Numbered from the stretch's first letter, positions 17,638 through 26,978 are shown. The stretch: DNA of 64,000 bases from Brucellaceae bacterium (GCA_020637755.1 JACKJW010000001.1:124001-188000); one strand, 5' to 3'. The notes: generated by a model not told the origin, from the letters alone. Program-made: numbers and translations.

Positions 17638-18570
17638 TCATTCCCCGTCAGAAAGGCCCGCGAAGACCAGGCTGCGCAGCCTTGCGGCCAGCGGGCTGAT
17701 GACATGGTTCCGGCGCGAGATCAGGTGGTAGGGGTGCACGATGATGGGATCGTCGATGCTGATGACCTGAAGCGTGCTGCCAATGCCCGCAGGACCGAAC
17801 AGTTCGGCCACCTCGCGCGAAACGGGCGCAATGGCGTTGCTCGAGGCGAGATAGGCAATCATCACCAGGAGTGACGTCGTGTTCACGATTTCCTTTGGCA
17901 GCGGTACGTGCCTGTTGACGAATGCCTCCTCCACGGCCTGCCGCATCGGTGTATGCGAGGCCTGTATCACCAGCTCATAACCGGCAAGTTCGTCGAGGTC
18001 CGGGTTTTTGCCGCAGGCGAGCGGATGCCCTGAACGGACCAGAAAACTGATCGACTCGACCCGTCCGCGGCGTATCGAGAATTGCCGGGCGTCAGTGCCT
18101 GGCGGAACACGCGACAGCACGAAATCATATTCCCCGCGCATCAGGCCGTCGATCAGCGCATCGCTGGGGGCAACATCGACGTGGACGTCGGCCCCCAATG
18201 CATCCCGTTTCAACTGCCGCACTGCCGGCACGACAAAAGCGACGGCAGCGCCGGTGACGGCGCCGACCCTGACGGTTCCGGCGCGCCCCAGCCCCACGGC
18301 ATCAACCTCGCGAAGGGTTTCGTCCAGGTCGTTGAGAATGGCGGCCGCATTGCGGGCCAGCACCTCGCCGACGGCCGTCGGCGTCATCCCCTTGGGATGG
18401 CGCAGGAAGAGGCGCGAGCCGATCGTCTGCTCAATGGCCGCCAGAAGGCGCGAAGCCGCAGGCTGCGTCATGGACAGACGTTCGGCCGCAAGGGCGAGTT
18501 GCCCCGTGACCGAAATTGCCTCGATCAGCCGGAGGTCGCGCAGTTGCAGCCGGTTGGCAAGGTTGGACAT
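17638..18570 (-). CDS. gbpR: LysR family regulator GbpR of the chvE sugar locus
   Basis: A 310-residue LysR-type regulator with its helix-turn-helix at about 8-65 (LRLIEAISVTGQLALAAERL, then MTQPAASRLLAAIE). It is transcribed away from chvE with 185 bp between them, the same layout as gbpR-chvE of Agrobacterium, where GbpR activates chvE in response to arabinose, galactose and related sugars. An imperfect palindrome at 18617-18639 lies in the shared region. The effector domain (about 90-300) is complete. The identification rests on family plus synteny. Confidence 0.85.
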   Translation of the reverse strand: MSNLANRLQLRDLRLIEAISVTGQLALAAERLSMTQPAASRLLAAIEQTIGSRLFLRHPKGMTPTAVGEVLARNAAAILNDLDETLREVDAVGLGRAGTVRVGAVTGAAVAFVVPAVRQLKRDALGADVHVDVAPSDALIDGLMRGEYDFVLSRVPPGTDARQFSIRRGRVESISFLVRSGHPLACGKNPDLDELAGYELVIQASHTPMRQAVEEAFVNRHVPLPKEIVNTTSLLVMIAYLASSNAIAPVSREVAELFGPAGIGSTLQVISIDDPIIVHPYHLISRRNHVISPLAARLRSLVFAGLSDGE

Positions 18571-18616
18571 CGCCCGGAACCCTGAAATTGACGTTCAACA
18601 ACTTACCAGATTTGCC

Positions 18617-18639
18617 ATGCAGATTGTCAATCTATGCAT
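18617..18639. promoter_or_regulatory. candidate LysR operator between gbpR and chvE
   Basis: ATGCA-GATTG-T-CAATC-TA-TGCAT is a near-perfect inverted repeat in which only the two bases TA break the symmetry. It lies 47 bp before the gbpR start and 117 bp before the chvE start, where an autoregulating and activating LysR protein would bind. The role is inferred. Confidence 0.5.
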
Positions 18640-18755
18640 TTGAACTGCAACAAGGCAGGTCCTTAGCATGGCCGCGGGATCAAGTTGATCTGACACGGGC
18701 ACCGCCTGCCGGCAGGAGGAATGGCGGCTGCACATTTTTCTTTGGGAGGAAATTC

Positions 18756-19820
18756 ATGAGGAAGATCATTTCGGCTCTGGCGACGCTTGCTGTCGGCGTC
18801 AGCCTGATGGCCGCACCGGCTGTCGCTGAGGAAAAGGGCATGGTCGGCATCGCGATGCCGACAAAATCGTCCACGCGCTGGATTTCGGACGGCGAAAGCA
18901 TGGTCAAGGAGTTCCAGGCCCGGGGCTATGCAACGGACCTGCAATTTGCCGAAGACGACATCCCCAACCAGCTCGCGCAGATCGAGAACATGGTGACCAA
19001 GGGCGCCAAGGTTCTCATCATCGCCGCCATCGACGGTACCACGCTATCGGACGTGCTGCAGCAGGCTCATGACAGCGGCGCCAAGGTGTTCGCCTATGAC
19101 CGCCTGATCCGCAATTCCGGCAATGTCGACTTCTATGCCACCTTCGACAATTTCAAGGTTGGCGTGCTGCAGGCGGAATCGCTGGTGGCGGGCCTCAAGG
19201 AGCGCTTTGCCGGTGTGAAGCCGTGGAATGTCGAACTGTTCGGCGGCTCGCCGGACGACAACAACGCCTTCTTCTTCTACGACGGCGCGATGAGCGTCAT
19301 CCAGCCGCTGATCGATTCGGGCGACATCGTCATCCCGTCGGGCCAGATGGGCATGGAAACTGTCGGCACGCTGCGCTGGGATGGCGCGGTTGCACAGGCG
19401 CGCATGGATAACCTGCTTTCTGCCAATTACACCGACAAGAAGGTGCACGGCGTGCTGGCTCCCTATGACGGCCTGTCGCGCGGCATCATCTCGTCCCTGA
19501 AGGGCGTCGGCTACGAGCCGGGCGCGGAAATGCCGGTCGTCACCGGCCAGGATGCGGAAGTTCCGTCCGTCAAGGCGATGATGGCCGGCGAGCAGTACTC
19601 GACCATCTTCAAGGACACCCGCGATCTTGCCAAGAAGACCGCCGACATGGTCGATGCCGTCATGCAGGGCAAGGAACCGGAAGTGAATGACACCAAGACC
19701 TATGACAATGGCGTCAAGGTCGTTCCGTCCAACCTGCTGGTTCCCTACACGGTCGGCAAGGACGACATCCAGAAGCTTCTGGTCGACTCCGGCTACATCA
19801 AGGCCGACGATCTCAAGTAA
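18756..19820 (+). CDS. chvE: multiple-sugar periplasmic binding protein ChvE
   Basis: A 354-residue periplasmic sugar-binding protein. The signal peptide (MRKIISALATLAV, cleavage after AVA near residue 24) is followed by a two-lobed CUT2-type fold. Segments such as GIAMPTKSS, DDIPNQLAQIENMVTKG, AYDRLIRNSG, ELFGGSPDDNNAFFFYDGAM and GQDAEVPSVK match Agrobacterium ChvE, which binds galactose, arabinose, glucose and related aldoses. In Agrobacterium ChvE also passes sugar signals to VirA and to chemotaxis; no vir genes are in this window. ATG at 18756 after GGGAGGA. A stem-loop and then gguA follow. Confidence 0.96.
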   Translation: MRKIISALATLAVGVSLMAAPAVAEEKGMVGIAMPTKSSTRWISDGESMVKEFQARGYATDLQFAEDDIPNQLAQIENMVTKGAKVLIIAAIDGTTLSDVLQQAHDSGAKVFAYDRLIRNSGNVDFYATFDNFKVGVLQAESLVAGLKERFAGVKPWNVELFGGSPDDNNAFFFYDGAMSVIQPLIDSGDIVIPSGQMGMETVGTLRWDGAVAQARMDNLLSANYTDKKVHGVLAPYDGLSRGIISSLKGVGYEPGAEMPVVTGQDAEVPSVKAMMAGEQYSTIFKDTRDLAKKTADMVDAVMQGKEPEVNDTKTYDNGVKVVPSNLLVPYTVGKDDIQKLLVDSGYIKADDLK

Positions 19821-19829
19821 CGGCACCAG

Positions 19830-19876
19830 ACGGGGGCGGAGGCGGGCCCGCCGGCCTGCGCCGCCCCCGTTTCTTT
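19830..19876 (+). terminator. stem-loop with T tract between chvE and gguA (likely attenuator)
   Basis: A 10-bp stem (19830-19839 with 19861-19870) encloses a loop that itself contains GGCGGGCCCGCC; TTTCTTTT follows. Its place inside the operon suggests partial termination, giving more binding protein than transporter. Confidence 0.7.
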
Positions 19877-19941
19877 TCCGGCGCGGCTGACGCGGTCCAT
19901 CGGGCGGCGCGTAGTGGCAGGCAGGCATGGAGGGAGGAAAC

Positions 19942-21471
19942 ATGCAGCCGATTCTGGAGATGCGCGACATCACCAAGACGTTTCCGGGCGTCAAGGCGCT
20001 GGAACATGTCAACCTGTCCATCATGCCGGCGGAAATCCACGCCGTTGTCGGGGAGAACGGCGCGGGCAAGTCGACGTTGATGAAGGTGCTGTCGGGCGTC
20101 TATCCGCACGGGGACTATGACGGCGACATCCGTTTCGAGGGCGAGACGCGGCAGTTCCAGTCGATCACCGATTCCGAGGATTGCGGCATCATCATCATTC
20201 ACCAGGAACTGGCGCTGGTTCCGCTGCTGTCGATTGCCGAGAACATTTTCCTCGGCCACGAGACGGCAAGAAGGGGCGTCATCAACTGGTACGAAGCCTA
20301 TGCGCGCACCAAGGGCCTGCTCGCCAAGGTCGGGCTGAAGGAAAATCCGGACACGATCATCGACAGCATCGGCACCGGCAAGCAGCAGCTTGTCGAGATC
20401 GCCAAGGCGCTCAACAAGAAGGTCAAGCTGCTCATTCTCGACGAGCCGACCTCAAGTCTCAACGAACATGATTCCGACGCGCTGCTGGCACTGCTGAAAG
20501 AGTTCAAGTCACAGGGCATCTCCTCCATCCTCATCACGCACAAGCTCAATGAAGTGCTGAAGGTCGCCGACCGCATCACCGTCCTGCGTGACGGGACCAC
20601 CGTCGACACCATGGACTGCGCCAACGGCTCGGTTGACGAGGACCGCATCATCAAGGCGATGGTCGGGCGTGAATTGTCCGACCGCTACCCGCCGCGCAGC
20701 GCCACCATCGGCGCGCCGGTGCTTGAAGTGGAGGATTGGCATGTGTACCACCCGCTCCACAACGACCGAGAGGTCATCAAGGGCGTCAACCTCAACGTCA
20801 AGGCAGGCGAGGTCGTCGGCATTGCCGGGCTGATGGGCGCCGGGCGGACCGAGTTCGCCATGTCGATCTTCGGCCGGTCCTGGGGCCAGCGCATTTCCGG
20901 AACGGTGAAGATGCACGGTGCCCCGGTTGATGTCTCCACCATCCCGCGCGCGACCAAGGCCGGGCTTGCCTATGTGACCGAGGACCGCAAGACCTACGGC
21001 CTGGTGCTGATCGACCACATCAAGCACAACACGACGCTGGCCAACCTGAAGGATGTATCAACCAACGGTGTGATCGACGACATCAAGGAGCTGGCGGTGG
21101 CCAGCGACTACCGCCGAGACCTGCGCATCCGGTCCTCCAGCGTCTACCAGCAGACGGTCAACCTGTCAGGCGGCAACCAGCAAAAGGTCGTGCTGGCGAA
21201 ATGGCTGTTTGCCGGGCCGGAAGTGCTGATCCTCGACGAGCCGACACGCGGCATCGACGTGGGCGCAAAATATGAAATCTACGGGATCATCAACAAGCTG
21301 GCCGAGCAGGGCAAGGCCGTCATCGTCATCTCGTCGGAAATGCCCGAACTGCTGGGCATCACCGACCGAATCTACGTGATGAACGAAGGGGCCTTCGTGG
21401 CCGAGATGCCGACCCGGGAGGCGTCGCAGGAAAAGATCATGCGCGCCATCATGAAATCGTGGGAGAACTGA
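19942..21471 (+). CDS. gguA: sugar ABC transporter ATP-binding protein GguA
   Basis: A 509-residue double ATPase of the CUT2 family that powers the ChvE-dependent importer. The first domain (about 1-240) has Walker A GENGAGKST, a signature-like GTGKQQLVEIA and Walker B LLILDEPTSSL. In the second domain the P-loop is the family's degenerate GLMGAGRTE, without the catalytic Lys, but the signature LSGGNQQKVVLAKWL and VLILDEPTRGIDVG are intact. ATG at 19942 after GGGAGGA. gguB starts 1 bp after its stop. Confidence 0.96.
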   Translation: MQPILEMRDITKTFPGVKALEHVNLSIMPAEIHAVVGENGAGKSTLMKVLSGVYPHGDYDGDIRFEGETRQFQSITDSEDCGIIIIHQELALVPLLSIAENIFLGHETARRGVINWYEAYARTKGLLAKVGLKENPDTIIDSIGTGKQQLVEIAKALNKKVKLLILDEPTSSLNEHDSDALLALLKEFKSQGISSILITHKLNEVLKVADRITVLRDGTTVDTMDCANGSVDEDRIIKAMVGRELSDRYPPRSATIGAPVLEVEDWHVYHPLHNDREVIKGVNLNVKAGEVVGIAGLMGAGRTEFAMSIFGRSWGQRISGTVKMHGAPVDVSTIPRATKAGLAYVTEDRKTYGLVLIDHIKHNTTLANLKDVSTNGVIDDIKELAVASDYRRDLRIRSSSVYQQTVNLSGGNQQKVVLAKWLFAGPEVLILDEPTRGIDVGAKYEIYGIINKLAEQGKAVIVISSEMPELLGITDRIYVMNEGAFVAEMPTREASQEKIMRAIMKSWEN

Positions 21472-21472
21472 G

Positions 21473-22678
21473 ATGAGCGAAGCCGCCGACCAGAGCCGGC
21501 CGAAAACCGACATGATGCGGTTCGTGAAGGCCAATATCCGGGATTATGCGCTGTTGCTGTCGCTGATCGCCATCATGGTGTTCTTCCAGTTCACCACCAA
21601 CGGAACGCTGTTCCGCGCCGTGAACATGACCAACATCATCCTGCAGAACAGCTATATCGTCATCATGGCGCTCGGCATGCTGCTGGTGATCGTGGCGGGA
21701 CATATCGACCTGTCGGTCGGATCGGTTTCCGGTTTCATCGGTGCCGTTGCAGCGGTGCTGATGGTGCAGATGAAACTCGACCCGTTCACGTCGGTCGTCC
21801 TGTGCCTGGTGCTCGGCGCGCTGATCGGTGGCACCCAGGGTTTCTTCATCGCCTACTACAAGATTCCGGCCTTCATCGTGACGCTGGCGGGCATGCTCAT
21901 CTTCAAGGGCCTCGCATTGACCGTGCTCGGGGGCGCTTCGGTCGGACCCTTTCCGAAAGTGTTCCAGCTCCTGTCATCCGGCTACGTGCCGGACCTGTTT
22001 GCCTTCACACTGGGCGGCAAGGAGTTCAACCTTCTGGCGCTCATCATCGGTGGCCTGGTGACAGCGCTGATCCTGTGGGGAAACTTTCGCGAGCGCCGCA
22101 AGCAGCATGAGCATGGCCTCGCAGAAGAGCCGGACATCATCTTCCTCGCCCGCAATGCACTGATCGCGGTGGGCGTCATGGGGTTCAGCTATCTGATGGC
22201 CAGCTACAAGGGCCTGCCCAATGTGCTGATCGTCATGTTTGCCCTCATCGCCCTGTTCATCTTCGTGACCACCCGCACCACTTTCGGACGGCGCATCTAT
22301 GCCATGGGCGGGAACCAGAAGGCGGCCAAGCTTTCCGGCATCGACACGGAACGCCTCACGCTGATGACCTTCGCCATCATGGGCGCACTGGCGGCGCTGG
22401 CCGGCCTGATCTTCGCCGCACGCCTGAACGTTGCGACGCCCAAGGCCGGTCTCGGTTTCGAGCTGGACGTGATCGCGGCCGTCTTCATCGGTGGCGCGGC
22501 GACGACCGGCGGCGTCGGCAAGGTGACGGGCGCGGTGATCGGCGCCTTCATCATGGGCGTGATGAATAACGGCATGTCCATCATGGGCATCGGCATCGAC
22601 TGGCAGCAGGTCATCAAGGGCGTGGTCCTGATGATCGCGGTGTTCCTCGACGTCTACTACAAGCAGAAGCAGTCCTGA
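21473..22678 (+). CDS. gguB: sugar ABC transporter permease GguB
   Basis: A 401-residue inner-membrane permease of the CUT2 (RbsC/XylH-like) family with about ten hydrophobic segments. It has the family motif region GHIDLSVGSVSGFIGA near residues 80-96 and the ATPase-contact loop GGNQKAAKLSGID at about 280. It forms the channel for sugars delivered by ChvE. A central hydrophilic stretch around residues 190-225 (RERRKQHEHGL) is as in XylH-type permeases. In Agrobacterium gguC follows; here a dehydratase gene follows 36 bp downstream. Confidence 0.95.
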   Translation: MSEAADQSRPKTDMMRFVKANIRDYALLLSLIAIMVFFQFTTNGTLFRAVNMTNIILQNSYIVIMALGMLLVIVAGHIDLSVGSVSGFIGAVAAVLMVQMKLDPFTSVVLCLVLGALIGGTQGFFIAYYKIPAFIVTLAGMLIFKGLALTVLGGASVGPFPKVFQLLSSGYVPDLFAFTLGGKEFNLLALIIGGLVTALILWGNFRERRKQHEHGLAEEPDIIFLARNALIAVGVMGFSYLMASYKGLPNVLIVMFALIALFIFVTTRTTFGRRIYAMGGNQKAAKLSGIDTERLTLMTFAIMGALAALAGLIFAARLNVATPKAGLGFELDVIAAVFIGGAATTGGVGKVTGAVIGAFIMGVMNNGMSIMGIGIDWQQVIKGVVLMIAVFLDVYYKQKQS

Positions 22679-22714
22679 CGCGCGGCGCAACAGGACAGTC
22701 ATCGAGGTGAAGTC

Positions 22715-24457
22715 ATGAATTTCAAGCCCGCACCCTGGCCTCGCAAGCTGCGCAGCCAGGAATGGTATGGCGGCACCAGCCGCGACACGATCTACCACCG
22801 CGGCTGGTTGAAGAACCAGGGCTGGCCGCACGACCTTTTCGACGGACGTCCGGTGATCGGCATCATGAACACCTGGTCGGACCTGACGCCCTGCAACGGC
22901 CACCTGCGCGACCTCGCCGAACGGGTGAAGGCGGGCGTCTGGGAAGCCGGGGGCTTTCCGGTCGAGGTTCCGGCCTTTTCGGCCTCGGAAAACACCTTCC
23001 GCCCGACGGCGATGATGTTTCGCAACCTTGCGGCGCTGGCCGTGGAAGAGCAATTGCGCGGGCAGCCGATCGACGGCGCGGTGCTGCTGGTCGGGTGCGA
23101 CAAGACCACGCCGAGCCTGCTGATGGCGGCCGCCTCCACCGACCTGCCCTCCATCGTGGTCACCGGTGGACCGATGCTCAATGGCTGGTTCCACGGCGAG
23201 CGCATCGGCTCGGGGACGCATCTGTGGAAATTCTCCGAAGCCGTGAAGGCGGGCGAGATGAGCCAGGACGAATTCCTGGAGGCTGAGGCTTCCATGAGCC
23301 GCTCGTCGGGCACCTGCAACACGATGGGCACAGCTTCCACCATGGCCTCCATGGCCGAAGCGCTGGGAATGGCCCTGTCCGGCAATGCGGCCATACCCGG
23401 CGTCGATTCGCGGCGCCGCGTGATGGCGCAACTGACGGGCCGGCGCATCGTCCAGATGGTCAAGGACGATCTCAAGCCGTCGGACATCATGACGAAGAAG
23501 GCCTTCGAAAATGCCATCCGGACCAATGGGGCAATCGGCGGCTCGACCAATGCGGTGATCCACCTGCTGGCCATTGCGGGCCGCGTCGGCATCGACCTGA
23601 CGCTGGAGGACTGGGACCGGTGCGGGCGTGACGTGGCCACCATCGTCAACCTGATGCCGTCGGGCAAATACCTGATGGAGGAATTCTTCTACGCCGGTGG
23701 ACTGCCGGTGGTGCTGAAGCGGCTCGGCGAGGCCGGGCTTCTGCACAAGGATGCGCTGACCGTTTCGGGAGGGGCGATCTGGGACGAGGTGAAGGATGCC
23801 GTCAACCACAATGAAGATGTCATCCTGCCGGTGGAAAAGGCCCTGGCGCAACAAGGCGGCATCGCCGTGCTGAGGGGCAACCTGGCGCCCAAGGGTGCCG
23901 TGCTCAAACCGTCGGCTGCCTCCCCTCACCTGATGAAGCATCGCGGCCGCGCCGTCGTTTTCGAGGATATCGACGACTACAAGGCCCGCATCAACGATGA
24001 TGCGCTCGACATAGACGAGACCTGCGTCATGGTGCTGAAGAATTGCGGGCCCAAGGGCTATCCGGGCATGGCGGAGGTGGGCAACATGGGCCTGCCGCCG
24101 AAAGTGCTCCGCAAGGGCATCACCGACATGGTGCGCATTTCGGACGCGCGCATGTCGGGCACGGCCTATGGCACGGTGGTGCTGCATACGGCACCGGAAG
24201 CCGCGGCCGGCGGGCCGCTGGCGGTGGTGCAAACCGGCGACATGATCGAACTCGACGTGGCGGACCGGCGGCTGCATCTCGACATTTCCGATGAAGAGCT
24301 GGCGGCACGGCTGGCAAACTGGACGCCAGCGGCCGGGATGGCCACTTCCGGCTATCAATGGCTGCATCAGGCCCATGTCGAGGGCGCCGATACCGGGGCC
24401 GATCTCGATTTCCTCAAGGGCTGCCGCGGCGCAGCTGTGGGAAAGGATGCACACTGA
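22715..24457 (+). CDS. IlvD/Edd family sugar-acid dehydratase (L-arabinonate/galactonate type)
   Basis: A 580-residue Fe-S dehydratase that removes water from an aldonic acid to give a 2-keto-3-deoxy acid. The three cluster cysteines of the family are visible in TPCNGH (Cys60), VGCDKTTPS (about 128) and SGTCNTMGT (about 201), spaced as in the [2Fe-2S] L-arabinonate dehydratase of Rhizobium leguminosarum. The Mg-binding and catalytic C-terminal segment RISDARMSGTAYGT is present. Cognate substrates are probably L-arabinonate and perhaps D-galactonate or D-fuconate. Its stop overlaps the next start by 1 bp (TGATG). Confidence 0.9.
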   Translation: MNFKPAPWPRKLRSQEWYGGTSRDTIYHRGWLKNQGWPHDLFDGRPVIGIMNTWSDLTPCNGHLRDLAERVKAGVWEAGGFPVEVPAFSASENTFRPTAMMFRNLAALAVEEQLRGQPIDGAVLLVGCDKTTPSLLMAAASTDLPSIVVTGGPMLNGWFHGERIGSGTHLWKFSEAVKAGEMSQDEFLEAEASMSRSSGTCNTMGTASTMASMAEALGMALSGNAAIPGVDSRRRVMAQLTGRRIVQMVKDDLKPSDIMTKKAFENAIRTNGAIGGSTNAVIHLLAIAGRVGIDLTLEDWDRCGRDVATIVNLMPSGKYLMEEFFYAGGLPVVLKRLGEAGLLHKDALTVSGGAIWDEVKDAVNHNEDVILPVEKALAQQGGIAVLRGNLAPKGAVLKPSAASPHLMKHRGRAVVFEDIDDYKARINDDALDIDETCVMVLKNCGPKGYPGMAEVGNMGLPPKVLRKGITDMVRISDARMSGTAYGTVVLHTAPEAAAGGPLAVVQTGDMIELDVADRRLHLDISDEELAARLANWTPAAGMATSGYQWLHQAHVEGADTGADLDFLKGCRGAAVGKDAH

Positions 24458-25434
24458 TGAGCCCGCGTTCTGCCGCCATGAAGATTGCGCTGGTGGGCAT
24501 CGGAAAGATCGCCCGGGACCAGCATGTGCCGGCCTTGTCGGCTTCGCCTGACTGGTCGCTGGCGGCCACCGTGTCGCGCCACGGGTCGGTCGCCGGGGTT
24601 CAGGCCTTCGATGATCTTGCCGCCATGCTGGAAGCCCGCCCCGACATCGGCACGGTATCGCTCTGCCTGCCGCCCGTTCCGCGCTTCAACCATGCCAAGG
24701 CGGCGCTTCTCGCAGGCCGCCACGTGATGCTGGAAAAGCCGCCAGGCGCCACGCTTTCGGAGTGTTTCGCGCTTGAGGCCATGGCGCGCGAGGCGGGCGT
24801 ATCGATCTATGCGACATGGCATTCGCGCGAGGCGGCGCAAGTCGCTCCCGCCAAGGCCTGGCTGAAGGACAAGCGCATTGTCAGCCTGGCCGTGACCTGG
24901 AAGGAAGATGTGCGCCGCTGGCATCCGGGCCAGGACTGGATCTGGAAAGCCGGGGGTCTCGGCGTGTTCGATCCCGGCATCAATGCGCTTTCGATCGTGA
25001 CGGAAATCCTGCCCGACCGCTTTCACCTGTCGGAGGCCGAGCTGCTGTTTCCGGAAAACTGCGAGACGCCGATTGCCGCAAACCTGACTTTTGCCCATCC
25101 GCACGGCGCGGACATGACAGCGGCGTTCGATTTCCGGCAGGAAGGCGAGCAAACCTGGAGCATCGACATCCTGACCGATGGCGGACGGCTGGTCTTGTCC
25201 GACGGCGGGGCGAGGCTTGCCATCAATGGCGAGGAGGTGGCCGGGGGTGGCTCACACAACGACAGCGATGACGGATCGAACCCGCTGCTGAACGGCGAGT
25301 ACGGGCGGCTCTATTCAAAGATGGCGAAGCTGGTCCGGAGCGGCGGAACCGACATGGACATGTCGCCGATGGCGCAGGTGGCCGATGCCTTCCTGATCGG
25401 CCGTCGCGTCACTGTCGAACCGTTTCACGAGTGA
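24457..25434 (+). CDS. Gfo/Idh/MocA aldose dehydrogenase (D-galactose / L-arabinose 1-dehydrogenase)
   Basis: A 325-residue NAD(P)-dependent oxidoreductase. The Rossmann motif VGIGKIARDQH is followed by the EKP signature MLEKPPGATL. The distinctive WKEDVRRWHPGQ, WIWKAGGLGVFDPGINALSIVT block is as in galactose and arabinose 1-dehydrogenases of pseudomonads and Azospirillum. It oxidises the pyranose at C1 to a lactone, the first intracellular step of both routes. Start chosen at 24457 because it overlaps the preceding stop; an internal ATG at 24478 is a possible alternative. Confidence 0.9.
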   Translation: MSPRSAAMKIALVGIGKIARDQHVPALSASPDWSLAATVSRHGSVAGVQAFDDLAAMLEARPDIGTVSLCLPPVPRFNHAKAALLAGRHVMLEKPPGATLSECFALEAMAREAGVSIYATWHSREAAQVAPAKAWLKDKRIVSLAVTWKEDVRRWHPGQDWIWKAGGLGVFDPGINALSIVTEILPDRFHLSEAELLFPENCETPIAANLTFAHPHGADMTAAFDFRQEGEQTWSIDILTDGGRLVLSDGGARLAINGEEVAGGGSHNDSDDGSNPLLNGEYGRLYSKMAKLVRSGGTDMDMSPMAQVADAFLIGRRVTVEPFHE

Positions 25435-25440
25435 GGGCCG

Positions 25441-26376
25441 ATGCCGTCCGCACAGGTTTCCGAACAGCTGCATTGGATCGCCGCCGACTGGGGCACCTCC
25501 TCGCTCCGGCTGTGGGCCATGGGCCGGGACGGTGCCGTGCTGGCGCGGGCTGCGTCGCAGGACGGCATGGGCGGACTGTCACCGGAACGCTATGAGCCCA
25601 TCCTGCTGTCGCTTGCCGGGCATTGGCTGCCGGCCAGCCCGGCGCAACCGGTTCCGGTGATGATCTGCGGCATGGCGGGCGCGCGGCAGGGATGGAAGGA
25701 AGCTGCCTATCGCGCCGTGCCCTGCACGCCGGTGTCCGGCGGCGGCATGGCGGCGGTTGCAACCGCCGACACACGCATCGCCGTCTCCATCGTGCCGGGA
25801 CTGTCGCAAGCCATTCCGGCCGACGTGATGCGCGGCGAAGAGACCCAGCTTGCGGGCCTCGTCGCGCAGCTTGGCAACACGGATGCGATCGCCTGCCTGC
25901 CCGGCACCCACAGCAAATGGGTGCGCATCGAAGGTGGCCAGGTGGTGACCTTCACCACGGTGATGACCGGCGAGATTTTTGCCCTGATGGCGGGGCATTC
26001 GGTGCTGAGGCACTCGGTGGCGTCCAGGGGCGAAGACCGGCGGGCCTTTGCCGCCGCAGTGTGCGAAATGCTGGACCTGCCGGAACGGCTGACCGCTTCG
26101 CTTTTTTCCGTCCGCGCCGGTTCGCTGCTTTCCGGAACCGGTGGTGCCCATGGGCGCTCGCGCCTTTCCGGCCTGCTGATTGGTGCGGAACTGGCCGCGA
26201 TGCGCCCGCTCTGGACCGGCCGTCCCGTGCACCTGGTCGGCGCCGGGAACCTGTCGGCCACCTATGGCGAGGCGCTGCGGATAGCCGGCGGCGAGGTGGT
26301 GATTGAAATGGGCGAGGCGCTGACGCTGGCCGGCCTCAGGAGCGCCCATGCCGCGATGATGCAGGAGGTGGCATGA
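25441..26376 (+). CDS. dgoK: 2-dehydro-3-deoxygalactonokinase
   Basis: A 311-residue sugar-acid kinase of the DgoK family. It phosphorylates 2-keto-3-deoxygalactonate with ATP, the fourth step of the De Ley-Doudoroff galactose pathway. It shows the N-terminal ATPase element AADWGTSSLRLWAM, the conserved ICGMAGARQGW and PGTHSKWVR segments, and the C-terminal VGAGNLSATYGEAL. It lies 6 bp after the dehydrogenase gene and its stop overlaps the dgoA start by 4 bp (ATGA). Confidence 0.93.
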   Translation: MPSAQVSEQLHWIAADWGTSSLRLWAMGRDGAVLARAASQDGMGGLSPERYEPILLSLAGHWLPASPAQPVPVMICGMAGARQGWKEAAYRAVPCTPVSGGGMAAVATADTRIAVSIVPGLSQAIPADVMRGEETQLAGLVAQLGNTDAIACLPGTHSKWVRIEGGQVVTFTTVMTGEIFALMAGHSVLRHSVASRGEDRRAFAAAVCEMLDLPERLTASLFSVRAGSLLSGTGGAHGRSRLSGLLIGAELAAMRPLWTGRPVHLVGAGNLSATYGEALRIAGGEVVIEMGEALTLAGLRSAHAAMMQEVA

Positions 26377-26978
26377 TGCGCAAGCTGGTTGCCATCCTGC
26401 GCGGGGTGAAGCCGGACGAGGTCGTGGACATCGGCGCCGCGCTGGTCGGGGCCGGGTTCGGAATGATCGAGGTTCCGCTGAATTCCCCGCAGCCCTTCGA
26501 CAGCATCGCGCGGCTGGCAAAAGCCTTCGGAGATCAGGCGCTCGTCGGGGCCGGAACCGTGCTGACACCCGGCGAGGTGGCGCAGGTGGAGGGCGCGGGG
26601 GGGCGGCTCATCGTGTCGCCGAATTGCGATCCGGCGGTGATCCGCGCCACCGTCGGGCGCGGCATGGTGAGCATGCCCGGCGTTTTCACGCCGACCGAAT
26701 GTTTCGCCGCGATTGCCGCCGGTGCGCGGGCGATCAAGCTGTTCCCCGCCTCGCTTGCAGGCCCCGCAGGCGTTAAGGCGGTCAAGGCGGTCCTGCCGCC
26801 GGACATCGAACTCTACGCGGTGGGCGGTGCCTCGGCGGAGAATTTCGCCGATTGGTTCGCGGCGGGCGCTGCCGGTTTCGGCATCGGCACGGCACTCTAC
26901 AGGCCGGGCGACAGCGCAGACACGGTGTCTCACGCGGCCAAAAGCATCGTCGCGGCCCATGACGGAGCACTGGCATGA
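26373..26978 (+). CDS. dgoA: 2-dehydro-3-deoxy-6-phosphogalactonate aldolase
   Basis: A 201-residue class I aldolase that splits KDPGal into pyruvate and glyceraldehyde 3-phosphate. It has the family motifs VAILRGV, the catalytic Glu in IEVPLNSP, VGAGTVLT, and the Schiff-base Lys in AIKLFPAS (about residue 125). The length is that of the DgoA/Eda family. The 4-bp overlaps on both sides (dgoK and galM) show tight coupling. This and dgoK form the hexose-specific outlet of the locus. Confidence 0.93.
   Translation: MMRKLVAILRGVKPDEVVDIGAALVGAGFGMIEVPLNSPQPFDSIARLAKAFGDQALVGAGTVLTPGEVAQVEGAGGRLIVSPNCDPAVIRATVGRGMVSMPGVFTPTECFAAIAAGARAIKLFPASLAGPAGVKAVKAVLPPDIELYAVGGASAENFADWFAAGAAGFGIGTALYRPGDSADTVSHAAKSIVAAHDGALA

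Noticed and set aside
20810..20850. Apparent loss of the Walker A lysine in the second ATPase domain of GguA
   Set aside because: The Arg-for-Lys form (GAGRTE) is normal for CUT2-family sugar ATPases and is not damage.
21974..24454. 826-codon open frame on the minus strand
   Set aside because: It lies antisense to gguB and the dehydratase gene, both clearly real; long antisense frames are expected from GC-rich codon bias.
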